A stretch of DNA of 64,000 nt from Roseibacillus persicicus (GCF_014651675.1 NZ_BMXI01000013.1:87862-151861), one strand, 5' to 3'; numbered from the stretch's first letter, positions 10,347 through 22,633 are shown. Numbers and translations: made by a program. Notes: generated by a model not told the origin, from the letters alone.

Positions 10347-13300
10347 TTACCAAGAACAGATCGACTCAATGTGCTTCGCCGAGCCGTCCCGGAGCCATCC
10401 GTCGAGCTGCGCGGGGTCCTTGAGCTGCTGTCCACGCAGGCGGGAGACTGCGAAGAATCCGCAATTGGCCTCGGGCAGGGTGGTGAGGTCGCCCCAGAGC
10501 TTTTCGAACTGGGTGACGGGGAAGATGTCCTCTTGCCCGTGACCCCAACGCTTCTTGACGTCCTTCAGGGTGATGTAGGTCGGCAAACGTTGCGCGAGGC
10601 GACGCAGGGCGCCTTGGATGAGCGGGGTGTTGTTTTCCAGAATCTCAGTACGAGTGAGCCCTAACAGGAACAGGAATTGGTCGATGTCGATCCAGGTGGT
10701 GAGGGTGTTGTAGTAGGTCAGATTGAACTCGGCTTCTTCATCGGGCATGGCGAGCCCTTCCACCAGACGGGGGACGCCATTGACGCGGGCGAGTCCGCCT
10801 CCTCTGTCCTCCAACCGTCGATTGATGACTTCGAAAGTGAGCCCCTGTCCCGACTGACGATGGAGACCCAACAGAGTGGGATCGAGGTTCGCTCCGAGGG
10901 TGTCGATGTTGTGAAGGAGCAGGGTCTTGAGCTGGGGGCGCTCTTCTAACAGCTTCTTCAAAGTGCCATTGAGAATGAGGTTCGGGATTTCGAAAAAGTG
11001 TCCCACAGGATGGAGGCACTGCAGCGGAAGGTTGTCGGTGTAGTCGCTCGCCTGGCCGCTTTGTTTGGCCCAGTTGATGAGCGCGGCGCGGCCGGATTCG
11101 CGCACCTTTTGCTGCTGTTCGTCGAGACGCTGTTGGGCCGTTTCTTCCCAAGCAAAACGCAGGTCGCGCTCGGTGGGGACCATGCGGAGTCCAACCGATT
11201 GGCCGGGGGAAAGAAGGAGCGGGCCCGGGTAGTGATAGTTCTTCACTGACTCGAGGAAGGCCCGGGTGGGTTCGTGGGTGAGGAAGGAGGTGGTGAAGAG
11301 ATGGGGGACGGTCTTTTGCGCCGCTTGGCCAATCAGGCGGGACTTGGCGAGGTGGACCTCCAGGAAGGTGCGGAAGTTTCCAGCCAGAGGGGCGAATGGA
11401 TTGAGAGCCTTGCAAGTGCCTGCTCCGCCAGTCCAGCGCGAGCCAGCTCCGGCGGCGAGGGTGACGACTGCGACCTCGCCATTGCGGAGGGCGGTTTCTC
11501 CCAGCTGTTGGGCGCCTGCGGAGGTCTGGGTGGTGGTGTCGAAGAGGTCGTCGGGATCAACGTCCTGCAAGTCGGTGGAGGAGGGAAGACGGTTCTGGGA
11601 AAGGCCAAGTCGTCCATTGAGGAGGTCTTCGCGGATGGACTCGTGCAGCTTGCGGTCGAACCCATTTTGGATCAAAAGACTTGTTAGACTGTCCTTGCCG
11701 GGTTGGCTGTTGTCTTGCTCCTTGGGAAGGACGCTGTTGAACAACTGGTTGATGGAGCCTTGGAAGCGGGGATGATTGAGGCAGGCATCGTGGTAGCGGG
11801 AGAGGTCCTTGCGCTGAAGCTGGGTGAGGCGCGGTTGAGCCTTCCGCATGAGAAGGGGGACGTGGATCTGATAGTAGTCGGGGGGAAGAAGGCCGTCGGT
11901 GAGTTCGGCGGTGGTGCCATTGGGATTGATGGCAAAGTCATAGACCACGGGATCCATGGCGAAGGGGAGGGCTTTCTCGAGACGTTGCTTCTCCGAGAGC
12001 ATGAGCTCGGCCAATTTGGCCTGTGCTTCGGCCTTGCGGTGGGGAGCAAAGATAAAGCCCATGCCGCCGCCGGACATTCCGCCCAGCATCCAGAAGCCCC
12101 AGAAGTCATCGCCAAAGTGCTGGAAGACTCGCGCGATGAGAGTCTCGGTGAACAGGTTGGTGGCCCAAGGGATGATGGTTTGGAGGGGGCCGTAGAAGTT
12201 GCGCGTAGTGGCGTTGCCCAGGGCCTGGATGTCGCCTTTTTTCAGGGCTTCCACGAGTTCTTCCAGCAGGGCGAGGGCTTCTTGGCGGGCTTTCCATTCT
12301 TTCTCGGAACGGAGGAGATATTTCTCGCTGACCATCTCGAGGATGGGGCCCACGTTTTGCGCCATGCCGCCGTGCACGAGAACCAGTGAATCCTGGAGGG
12401 CCTGGCGGGCGGAGGCTGGAATTTCGTTTTCGTCAAAGACGTGGTGGGTGGGCATCAGGCGACCGCGTGAGATGCCGTGTTCGGGGTCGGTCGGGCCCGC
12501 CTGTTCGCCGGAGATGAGTTTGATCCCCGGCCAGACTCCGCCGGAATCCTGCCAGCCACCACCCGAGCCGCCAATCCACTCGCCCAGAATGGCGCGGGCC
12601 AGGACGAGACGGCGCTCGTTTTCCTCCAGGGGGCCGGTGAGAGATTGGGTCTGGCCGGTGGCGCGCATCAGCACGCCAATGAGAGCGGCGAGAAGGTTGG
12701 TGGAGACCGCGAGGCGCGAGCCCTTGGGGATGTTGTTGACCGAGGAGACGAGCTCGATGCCGCGTCCGGGGCCCATTAGTTTTTCTAACAGGTGGGAAAG
12801 TTTTTGGCCCGAACCTTCGATGCCGGGAGGGACGATACCGGCGGCGATGACCGCAGCCTTGAGGAGGCCGAGGTAGTCCTTCGCGAAGTCGAAGACTTCC
12901 CCGAGGCTGTCGATGGTGGCGGTGGCCTTGAGGTCGACGGAGGTCAGGCGGATGACGGGCTCGTCAATGATGCGGAGGTAAGCTTCCACTGGGGGGGCGG
13001 TCTCGCTATCGCGTCCATGCACCCCGAGGTCGACGGAGACGTTGATGACCTTGGCCCCTTCGGGAAAGTCCATCCCGAGGAAGAAAATGTCGGACCAGGC
13101 GCTGTGGGTCAGGTCCATGCGGACGGGGGTGCGTTCCAGCAGGATGGGCGAGCTGCCATCGGCGGCGGGCGTGAGGAGTTCGGGACGCACGCGCAGGGGA
13201 TGGTCGGCGGGATGACCCATGCGGAACATCCACTGATTGCCGCGTACGGTGCGGACGGACTTGCGGACCTGGTCTGCGAGGGTCTGGAAAGCGAGCTGGT

Positions 13301-13655
13301 GGTAGGCGCTTGCGAGGGCCGAGGAAATGGCGTCGCCAGGTCCTTCGTTCTTTTGGGTTGTTAGGAAAGTCTCGATGGCCTCCTGGAAGCGTCTTTCCAA
13401 AAGGTGCTGGTGACCTTCGAAAGGAATCTGCCCTACTGAGTCGCCCATCAGCTTGGGCGGCAGGTGAAAGCGGTGCAGGGCGTGGAGGAAAAAGAGGGCC
13501 CGCACCCGGTGATAGAGGTTGTCCGATTGGCGGCGGAACTGGTCGAGTTCGTCAGCCTCGATGAGGAGTTGCGCCAGAGAAAGGTTCTCGCAGGCCTTGG
13601 CGAGGGCAGTGTCGCGAACGGAGGCGTCGGAGCTGATGATGAGTTCGGAGAGCAT
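10347..13655 (-). CDS. GHMP sugar kinase - UDPGP pyrophosphorylase fusion
   Basis: 1102-aa two-domain enzyme. Residues ~1-200 form a helical region of no known family. About 200-560 resemble fucokinase-type GHMP kinases: IPKGSRLAVSTNLLAAL (~307; usual PxGSGLGTSS), GGSGGGWQDSGGVWPGIK (~370) and GMSGGGMGFIF (~528). About 725-1060 resemble UDPGP-family uridylyltransferases: LAAGAGSRWTGG (~731), a KALNPF lysine and LLHNIDTLGANLDP (~915). The likely job is to phosphorylate a free sugar at C1 and then activate it with a nucleotide. In Bacteroides FKP and plant FKGP the pyrophosphorylase comes first; here the order is reversed and the transferase type differs. The kinase loop is altered (GLGTSS to RLAVST). 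The sugar is unknown. Follows the nucleotidyltransferase gene by 78 bp. Confidence 0.82.
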   Translation of the reverse strand: MLSELIISSDASVRDTALAKACENLSLAQLLIEADELDQFRRQSDNLYHRVRALFFLHALHRFHLPPKLMGDSVGQIPFEGHQHLLERRFQEAIETFLTTQKNEGPGDAISSALASAYHQLAFQTLADQVRKSVRTVRGNQWMFRMGHPADHPLRVRPELLTPAADGSSPILLERTPVRMDLTHSAWSDIFFLGMDFPEGAKVINVSVDLGVHGRDSETAPPVEAYLRIIDEPVIRLTSVDLKATATIDSLGEVFDFAKDYLGLLKAAVIAAGIVPPGIEGSGQKLSHLLEKLMGPGRGIELVSSVNNIPKGSRLAVSTNLLAALIGVLMRATGQTQSLTGPLEENERRLVLARAILGEWIGGSGGGWQDSGGVWPGIKLISGEQAGPTDPEHGISRGRLMPTHHVFDENEIPASARQALQDSLVLVHGGMAQNVGPILEMVSEKYLLRSEKEWKARQEALALLEELVEALKKGDIQALGNATTRNFYGPLQTIIPWATNLFTETLIARVFQHFGDDFWGFWMLGGMSGGGMGFIFAPHRKAEAQAKLAELMLSEKQRLEKALPFAMDPVVYDFAINPNGTTAELTDGLLPPDYYQIHVPLLMRKAQPRLTQLQRKDLSRYHDACLNHPRFQGSINQLFNSVLPKEQDNSQPGKDSLTSLLIQNGFDRKLHESIREDLLNGRLGLSQNRLPSSTDLQDVDPDDLFDTTTQTSAGAQQLGETALRNGEVAVVTLAAGAGSRWTGGAGTCKALNPFAPLAGNFRTFLEVHLAKSRLIGQAAQKTVPHLFTTSFLTHEPTRAFLESVKNYHYPGPLLLSPGQSVGLRMVPTERDLRFAWEETAQQRLDEQQQKVRESGRAALINWAKQSGQASDYTDNLPLQCLHPVGHFFEIPNLILNGTLKKLLEERPQLKTLLLHNIDTLGANLDPTLLGLHRQSGQGLTFEVINRRLEDRGGGLARVNGVPRLVEGLAMPDEEAEFNLTYYNTLTTWIDIDQFLFLLGLTRTEILENNTPLIQGALRRLAQRLPTYITLKDVKKRWGHGQEDIFPVTQFEKLWGDLTTLPEANCGFFAVSRLRGQQLKDPAQLDGWLRDGSAKHIESICSW

Positions 13656-13733
13656 GGATGGCGGGAGAAAGTGGATTGAGACGGAGAAAGCGGGCGGAAG
13701 ACTCGCGGTTTGTGCGCAGCCTTTGGACGATGG

Positions 13734-14567
13734 TTAGGCAAGCAGTTCGATGATGGTGGCCATCACTTCGTCGCGGTGTGGACCGGCCAGAGAGAGCGCG
13801 AGTTGAGCCCGCAGGAGGCCGTAGCGTTCACCGAGGTTGAAGCGCTGGCCATCGATGCGCAGCGCGAGGTATTCGCCGTTGTCGGCGAGGAAATTGAGGG
13901 TCTCGGTGAGGCCGATTTTCTCTGAGGGCGAAGTGGTCTCCAAACGAGCGAGGAGATGGTCGATGGCCTTGGCGGGCAGGACGTGCATGCCAAAGAAGCA
14001 GAGGTAATGCCCCGCGCGGAGACCTGGCACGATGAGCTCTTGCTCGGCCAAAGTGGGGGTGGGTTTCTCGCTGATACTAGAAACATCGTAGGTGTGCTGG
14101 GTGCCTGCCCGCAGGGTGGCGGCGACGGTGCCGTAGAGATGGAGTTGGGATTCGTGAGTCGGTTGCACGCCCGAGATGGTCGCGTTCTCGCTCTTCGCCA
14201 AAGCAATGATCTGTTGCACACACGAGGTCTCTCCCAAGGAGCGGAAGAGGTGGTCGCCAACCAGTAGGAGGAAGGGGGCTTCACCTACGAATTCCGCTGC
14301 CAGTGAGACCGCGTGCCCATAGCCGAGGGCTTCCTTTTGCTCGATGAAAGTCAATCGCTCGGCGTAGGGACCTGCGGCAAGCTGGTAGCGCTCCTCTTCG
14401 CCCGGAGGAATGACGATGGCGGCAGCTTCCAGGCCGGCGCTAAAGACCTCGGCGAGAAGGATTTGGAGAGCGGTGCGGGTTTCGCCCTTGGAGTCAATGA
14501 GGGTCTGGAGCGGGAGGTGTTTGTCAACCGGATTGGCTGAAGTGATGACGGCTTTGGTAACGTTCAT
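13734..14567 (-). CDS. GalU-like sugar nucleotidyltransferase, signature-degenerate
   Basis: 277-aa protein with the overall GalU/RfbA nucleotidyltransferase fold: FIEQKEALGYGHAVSLA and LLLVGDHLFRS are the segments that hold base and metal, and IGLTETLNFLADNG is the C-terminal family motif. The N-terminal GxGTRxxPxT...PK signature, which binds NTP phosphates, is replaced by TSANPVDKHLPLQTLIDSKG. Catalysis may therefore be impaired or different; a regulatory or partner subunit is possible. It is the upstream member of a two-gene leftward unit with the kinase-pyrophosphorylase fusion, 78 bp away. ATG start at 14567. Confidence 0.78.
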   Translation of the reverse strand: MNVTKAVITSANPVDKHLPLQTLIDSKGETRTALQILLAEVFSAGLEAAAIVIPPGEEERYQLAAGPYAERLTFIEQKEALGYGHAVSLAAEFVGEAPFLLLVGDHLFRSLGETSCVQQIIALAKSENATISGVQPTHESQLHLYGTVAATLRAGTQHTYDVSSISEKPTPTLAEQELIVPGLRAGHYLCFFGMHVLPAKAIDHLLARLETTSPSEKIGLTETLNFLADNGEYLALRIDGQRFNLGERYGLLRAQLALSLAGPHRDEVMATIIELLA

Positions 14568-14634
14568 GGGCGAGAGCTTTTGACCTAGAAGGCCATAGCG
14601 TTCACCCGGATGGAAGGCGAGCCTGTTTTGGTTT

Positions 14635-16488
14635 CTATCGGTGCAGCGTGGGGGTCAGCCACAGGGCCCAATCATAGCCTCTACCGTCCCCGCCATCGCT
14701 GGTGATCAGCTCCAATTGTTCGACTCCTGTTAGGTCGATCTTGTAGGGATGGTTTTCTCCTGCGCGGATGACGGGGGAGTGATAGACCTCGCGCCCATCG
14801 GCTTTGATAATGAAGATGCAGCTGCCCTGCATGTTTTCCGCCAGGCCGCAGGAGCCCGTCAGGGTCTTCCAGCCTTTGGCCAGCTCGTAGCGGTGTCGGG
14901 CGGGGGCGTGCGCGTAGATTCCGTGGGGAAAGAGTTTGCCGCCGGACGCGATGAGCAGGTCGGCATTGGGGAGGTGGTCGTAGGCGGGTTGGCCATAGCC
15001 GACCTTGACCTCAGCGGGCTTGATATCGCTGAGGGGGATACTCTTTCGTTCCACAGGAACGTTGCTCGCAGGGGTTTGCTCCTTGTTGGTGATGCCCGCG
15101 ACGAGGCGACGGGCGAGCTCGTTGATTTCGTCCAATCTGGGACTGGGACCGAATTGGGAGTGGAGCTTGTCGAAGGCGGCTTGCAGACGGGAATGATCCC
15201 GGGTGTTGAGAGCTTTGACCAAGGGGGCGAGGGCGAAGCTGGTTTGCAGGGTGGAGACCTCGGGCTTGCCATTGCGATCCACCGAGTAGGAGTAGGTCAT
15301 GCGGTTGGTGGCTCCGTTGGCATGGCAAATGAGAATGCGGAGCTCGGCAGCGCTGTTGGGACGCAGTTGATTGCAGTCGAGGGTAAAGCGTCCTTCGGCA
15401 TCCGGGATCGCCGTCACGGTGCGGGCATCGTAATCGCCGTGACCGACGGGGTCGAGATAGGCGATGATGCCGTAGGCGGGCACGTTGGCGGTGACCCGCC
15501 CGGAAAAGGTGAAGGATTTTTTCCCGGGGGTCACAATGAGGTCGTGCAAGGTGGCCCGGGCATGGATGTTGAGGTCTTTTTCCGAACGGGAAAAAAGCGG
15601 CTGGGAAGCGAGTCGCAGGGCTCCCGCGAATTGCAGATGGGAGCCTCGGCCCTCGTTGCGGAGCTCGTCTCCATAGGTCCGGTTGCCATCACCCATTAGG
15701 GCCCGGTAACCCTGCTTGCGCCAGCTCGGCGACTCCCGATTGTGGGGCAGGGAGAGCGCGTGGCCAAGCTCGTGGGCGATACCCCCGATGAAGATGGAGT
15801 TGTGTTTGCCCAGCGAGATCTTTCCATATTGGGCATCGTCTATCAGAGGCTCCTTTAGCAGGAGATTGGGCACGTCGAGTTCCGGAGAGTCCAGCTGCCA
15901 GGCGTTGCCCCCGCGATGGGAGCCACCCGCGTAGTAGGGGGACTTGTGGGAAAAGGTTTTCTTCTCGGCATCCCAGGTCGCCAAGTTGCAAAAGATGAGC
16001 AAAGTCTCGTGATTGGGGTCCATGCCAGCCGCGCGCAAAGTCGGCAGACACTCTTCGCGGATGGCGCTACCGGACTTTCCGTCGTATTGGGCAAAGGGCT
16101 TGTCGCCTCGGACCAGATGAATTTTCAAAAGTCCATCGCCATCTTTCTCCAAGGGAAAGACGAGGGGGCCAAATCCCTGGCGCTCCATCTCGCTGCGGTA
16201 GAAGTTCTGGATATGGTCCATGATGCGGGTCAGGCGCTCGCGGTAGGCTGCGGCGGGCTCGCGGTCGGAGGGGGTCCAATAGACGACCCGGAGGGTTCGT
16301 TTGGATGGGATGGGATTTTCGGCCTGCCAAGCACTCAGAATCTGGCGGGCTTGGGCTGCTTGTTCTTGCAGGGAGTTCGGGAGGGCGGGGGCTGGGCTTG
16401 GTGACGGCTGTTTCTGGTTCTCGGCAAAAAGCCAGGCACATATCCCGAAGAGGATCAGGAGAATGGTAAGGGGGAGCCTCTGCTTCAT
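14635..16488 (-). CDS. Secreted metzincin-like metalloprotease with NPCBM domain
   Basis: 617 aa from the chosen ATG at 16488 (MKQRLPLTILLILFGICAWLF, a clear signal peptide or anchor); the open frame runs 19 codons further upstream without a signal-like sequence. The zinc-binding motif HELGHALSLPH (~239) fits HExxHxxxxxH of metzincins, though Ser replaces the usual Gly. The C-terminal ~130 residues (from DIKPAEVKVGYG to the end, including ASGGKLFPHGIYAHAPARHRYELAKGW) form an NPCBM putative carbohydrate-binding module. A protease tethered to glycan is a sensible reading for polysaccharide- or glycoprotein-rich habitats, but the substrate is unknown. Divergent from the esterase gene. Confidence 0.83.
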   Translation of the reverse strand: MKQRLPLTILLILFGICAWLFAENQKQPSPSPAPALPNSLQEQAAQARQILSAWQAENPIPSKRTLRVVYWTPSDREPAAAYRERLTRIMDHIQNFYRSEMERQGFGPLVFPLEKDGDGLLKIHLVRGDKPFAQYDGKSGSAIREECLPTLRAAGMDPNHETLLIFCNLATWDAEKKTFSHKSPYYAGGSHRGGNAWQLDSPELDVPNLLLKEPLIDDAQYGKISLGKHNSIFIGGIAHELGHALSLPHNRESPSWRKQGYRALMGDGNRTYGDELRNEGRGSHLQFAGALRLASQPLFSRSEKDLNIHARATLHDLIVTPGKKSFTFSGRVTANVPAYGIIAYLDPVGHGDYDARTVTAIPDAEGRFTLDCNQLRPNSAAELRILICHANGATNRMTYSYSVDRNGKPEVSTLQTSFALAPLVKALNTRDHSRLQAAFDKLHSQFGPSPRLDEINELARRLVAGITNKEQTPASNVPVERKSIPLSDIKPAEVKVGYGQPAYDHLPNADLLIASGGKLFPHGIYAHAPARHRYELAKGWKTLTGSCGLAENMQGSCIFIIKADGREVYHSPVIRAGENHPYKIDLTGVEQLELITSDGGDGRGYDWALWLTPTLHR

Positions 16489-16644
16489 ATAGAATCTACG
16501 TGTCCCTTGGTGGGAGATATGTCGGAATTGTTCATTATTTTGCATTTTTCCTGAATAAGTGAAGCCCTGGTCTGGGTAGGGGCAAATGGCAACTTTCGTC
16601 CTTCATTCTTGGCAGGCGGCCGAGGAGAACCTCATAGTCGGGCG

Positions 16645-17541
16645 ATGTTTAAACCAATACTAGCGATGATCGTTTCGGCAACTGTTGGGCTGCAAGCTGA
16701 GCAATGGGTTAATCTGTGGCCGGGAGAAGCTCCCGGGGCTCCGCGGCCACCCGCTGGAGCCGAGACCGTGGGGGAAGGCGGTCGCTACACGGACGTGGAA
16801 GTTCCGCAGTATCAGCTCTTTGTGCCAGAGAAGCCCAATGGTCAAGCGCTCGTGATTCTGCCCGGGGGAGGGTATTCCATCGTCTCAATGGAAAACGAGG
16901 GCACTGGCGTGGGCAAGTGGTGCGCCGAGCGGGGAATCACCGCCATGGTGGTGAAGTATCGGGTCAGCAAGAAAGACGACTTTGGCTACCAATTCCCAGT
17001 GCCGCAGATGGATGCGCGCCGGGCCATCCGGACCATGCGGGCCAAGGCGGAAGAGTTGGGAGTGGAACCGAACAAGATCGGCATTATGGGCGCTTCCGCC
17101 GGGGGGCATCTGGCCTCCACTTGTGCGACTCTTTTTAACGAAAAATTCGAGGCCGAGACCGAGGACGATATCGATGCCTTGAGCTGCCGGCCGGACTTTG
17201 CGGTTCTTCTTTATCCCGTGATTGGGATGGATAGTTCGTGGGGGCATGGCGGCTCCGCTCGACGTCTGTTAGGTCCGGAACCTTCGGATGAACTTCGCGA
17301 AAAGTGCGCCACCCATCTGCAGGTGAGCAAGGAGACGCCGCCGACCTTTCTCGTGCATGCTTCTGACGATGGGGCGGTGCCGTTGCGAAATTCCGCTGAA
17401 TTCATGAGTGCTTGTGCGGAAAAGAAGGTTCCGGTGAGTGCGGCGGTCTATTCCACTGGTGGACATGGCTTTGGCTGGCAGGGGCGGGGTTCGGCCAAGG
17501 GCTGGATGTCGGACTTGGAGAAATGGTTGAAAAGCCTGTAG
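16645..17541 (+). CDS. Secreted alpha/beta hydrolase (acetyl-esterase type)
   Basis: 298 aa with a signal peptide (MFKPILAMIVSATVGLQA). The fold is an alpha/beta hydrolase of the BD-FAE/acetylxylan-esterase kind: oxyanion segment LPGGGYSIVSMENEG, nucleophile motif GASAGGH (GxSxG), acid residue region HASDDGAVPL, and histidine GGHGFGW. Such enzymes deacetylate plant or algal polysaccharides in the periplasm or outside the cell. I chose the ATG at 16645 because the signal peptide begins there; the frame opens at 16609. Divergent from the protease gene, and convergent with the DeoR regulator. Confidence 0.88.
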   Translation: MFKPILAMIVSATVGLQAEQWVNLWPGEAPGAPRPPAGAETVGEGGRYTDVEVPQYQLFVPEKPNGQALVILPGGGYSIVSMENEGTGVGKWCAERGITAMVVKYRVSKKDDFGYQFPVPQMDARRAIRTMRAKAEELGVEPNKIGIMGASAGGHLASTCATLFNEKFEAETEDDIDALSCRPDFAVLLYPVIGMDSSWGHGGSARRLLGPEPSDELREKCATHLQVSKETPPTFLVHASDDGAVPLRNSAEFMSACAEKKVPVSAAVYSTGGHGFGWQGRGSAKGWMSDLEKWLKSL

Positions 17542-17634
17542 ACCGCTGGGGACTCCTCCGGGAACGCTCTCCACCGTTCAGCTTCACTTTACCCGCTGCT
17601 CGGGGGTTGAGTGACGCAAGCTGTTTTCCGAATC

Positions 17635-18420
17635 TTAGCTCGGCTTCCTTGATTTTTTTGCCAAAGCACGGACCACTTTGACTCCGCAATTTTCGAAGCG
17701 GGCGATGATTTCGGGACTGGCCTCATCATCGGTGACGAGGGTGTCGACCTTTTCGATATCGGCAAAGCAGTAGGCGCTTCGCTCACCGAGTTTGCTGCTA
17801 TCGGCGAGGATGATGACCCGATCCACTTTCTCGATGAGACGCTCCTTGAGCACACCATGTCCGTGATTGAGGTCCATCGCACCGCGTTCGGGATCCAAGG
17901 CATCGACGCCGAGGAAGGCGGTGCGAATGACGAAGCGCTTAAAGGCGTCCTCTGCAGAAGCACCCGTGTAGCTGCGGGATCGATTCTCATACTCGCCCCC
18001 GGTGCAGATTAAAGTGAGGTCGGCACGCTCGGCCAGGCTGACGACGATGTGGTGGGCGTTGGTGATCACGGTCAGCGGAATGGCGGGGAGATGATCGGCC
18101 AGGCGCAGAACGGTCGAGCTGGCATCCAGAAAGATGGTCTCGCGCGGTGAAATCAGTTGGGAGGCCGCCACGGCGATCAGTTCTTTAGCGCGCTCGTTGA
18201 TAGCGGTGCGCTCGGGGAGGGGGAGCTCGAATCGTTCCGAGCTGAGCCGAATCGCTCCCCCGTGCTTGCGGCCGAGCCGGCCCATCTTTTCCAACGCGGT
18301 GAGGTCCTTGCGAATGGTCTCGTCGGAGACTTCGAACTCGTCCACCAAATCCACCGTCCGGACAAAGCCTTCCACCTGAAGTTTGCGGAGGATGAGATGT
18401 TGGCGTTCAGATGCGAGCAT
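17635..18420 (-). CDS. glpR: DeoR-family transcriptional repressor, likely GlpR
   Basis: 261-aa DNA-binding regulator. N-terminal helix-turn-helix: RTVDLVDEFEVSDETIRKDLTALEKMGRLGRKHGGA, the DeoR signature. The C-terminal DeoRC sensor domain contains IFLDASSTVLRLADHLP and GVDALDPERGAMDLNHG, which bind a phosphosugar in relatives. The frame starts at 18462, but MLASERQHLILRKLQVEG from the ATG at 18420 is the normal DeoR N-terminus and was chosen. It is divergent from glpF-glpK-glpD, which makes glycerol-3-phosphate the likely inducer; the symbol rests on this context, not on a distinguishing motif. Confidence 0.8.
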   Translation of the reverse strand: MLASERQHLILRKLQVEGFVRTVDLVDEFEVSDETIRKDLTALEKMGRLGRKHGGAIRLSSERFELPLPERTAINERAKELIAVAASQLISPRETIFLDASSTVLRLADHLPAIPLTVITNAHHIVVSLAERADLTLICTGGEYENRSRSYTGASAEDAFKRFVIRTAFLGVDALDPERGAMDLNHGHGVLKERLIEKVDRVIILADSSKLGERSAYCFADIEKVDTLVTDDEASPEIIARFENCGVKVVRALAKKSRKPS

Positions 18421-18630
18421 AAGACTCTGTAGAAGATGAATTATTTTCCCAAGAAAGTCCAATTGGAATCTGCGATAAAACCAAGCCCGTCTACGAGTAA
18501 TTGTTGGACTTCGCTTTCCCTTCTCTTGGAAAGCGTCTGAGACTCAGGGAGTCGTCTTGAAATGTTGGTTTTAGGGCCTTGGGGGCGTGTGAAAAACTGA
18601 TGGACGGAACCGCAATTGAGCGCATCTTTA

Positions 18631-18668
18631 GGAATCATATTCCGTGCCAATCTTCGGGGGAATATTCC
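18631..18668. promoter_or_regulatory. Candidate operators (two GGAAT-ATTCC palindromes) upstream of glpF
   Basis: GGAATCATATTCC (18631-18643) and GGAATATTCC (18659-18668) are two palindromes with the same half-site, 28 bp apart start to start, in the 336-bp gap between the DeoR regulator and glpF. Paired identical half-sites in a divergent regulator-operon gap suggest repressor operators. They do not match the E. coli GlpR site, so the link is inference. An octamer-like ACTAACAG follows at 18680. Nothing else is evident in 18421-18756. Confidence 0.5.
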
Positions 18669-18756
18669 AAAATTTCACAACTAACAGGATATGAAAACCA
18701 ACCAGTCACTCGGCCTGAACGCTCGTCGTCAGGAAAACCTCTTACTCTAGCATGGA

Positions 18757-19530
18757 ATGAATCCTTATCTCGCAGAATTTGTTGGAACGGCCATTTTGAT
18801 TCTTCTCGGCAACGGGGTGGTTGCCAATGTGGTCCTGAACAAGAGCAAGGGGCAAAACGGAGGATGGATGGTCATCACCGCAGGTTGGGGACTGGCAGTG
18901 ACGATGGCGGTCATCGCGGTGGGCCGAATTTCGGGCGCGCACATCAACCCGGCGGTTACGGTCTCCTTGGCCGTGACAGGAGATTTTGCTTGGGCGCAGG
19001 TTCCCGGCTTCATCGCAGCCCAGATCGCGGGCGGAATGGCTGGGGCGACCTTGGTTTGGTTGACCTATCTGGCCCACTGGGAGGAGACCGATGATGAGGG
19101 AGGCAAGTTGGCCTGCTTCGCAACGGCTCCGGCCATCCGCAAGCTGACCCCAGCCTTTCTAACAGAGGTGATTGGGACCGCGATGTTGGTCTTCGGGATT
19201 TTGTCCATTGGTCAGATTGGTGCCGGGGTGCCCGCTGCGGAATTGGAAGGTCTTGAGGCTATCCCGACTTCCTTGGCCGGAGTGGTGGCCACCTGGTGGA
19301 GTCCTTTGCTCGTCGGTCTGCTGGTTCTCGCAATTGGTCTCTCGCTGGGTGGGCCCACCGGATACGCAATCAACCCCGCGCGTGACCTCGGACCCCGCAT
19401 CGCCCATCAACTTTTGCCCATTGCTGGCAAGGGGAAATCGGATTGGTCCTATGCTTGGATTCCCATCGCCGCACCGCTGATTGGCGGGCCGCTTGGAGCC
19501 CTCCTCTACCGTGCTCTTTTCCCTTTGTAG
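18757..19530 (+). CDS. glpF: Glycerol uptake facilitator (aquaglyceroporin)
   Basis: 257-aa inner-membrane channel of the MIP family. Both pore motifs are present: HINPAVT near residue 70 and AINPARDLGPR near 210; the Asp after NPAR is typical of glycerol-conducting members. It has six hydrophobic segments plus the two half-helices and the usual length. First gene of a rightward glp operon, 35 bp before glpK; the product lets glycerol in for phosphorylation by that kinase. ATG start at 18757. Likely controlled by the divergent DeoR repressor. Confidence 0.93.
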   Translation: MNPYLAEFVGTAILILLGNGVVANVVLNKSKGQNGGWMVITAGWGLAVTMAVIAVGRISGAHINPAVTVSLAVTGDFAWAQVPGFIAAQIAGGMAGATLVWLTYLAHWEETDDEGGKLACFATAPAIRKLTPAFLTEVIGTAMLVFGILSIGQIGAGVPAAELEGLEAIPTSLAGVVATWWSPLLVGLLVLAIGLSLGGPTGYAINPARDLGPRIAHQLLPIAGKGKSDWSYAWIPIAAPLIGGPLGALLYRALFPL

Positions 19531-19559
19531 AACAACTCTCCCCTGCCCTAACCTAATAG

Positions 19560-22627
<3,068 letters not shown>

Positions 22628-22633
22628 GGCTTT

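Noticed and set aside
14749-15699. 316-aa plus-strand ORF opposite the protease gene
   Set aside because: It is antisense to the metzincin/NPCBM gene, with no domain and Gly/Val/Glu-rich shadow composition.
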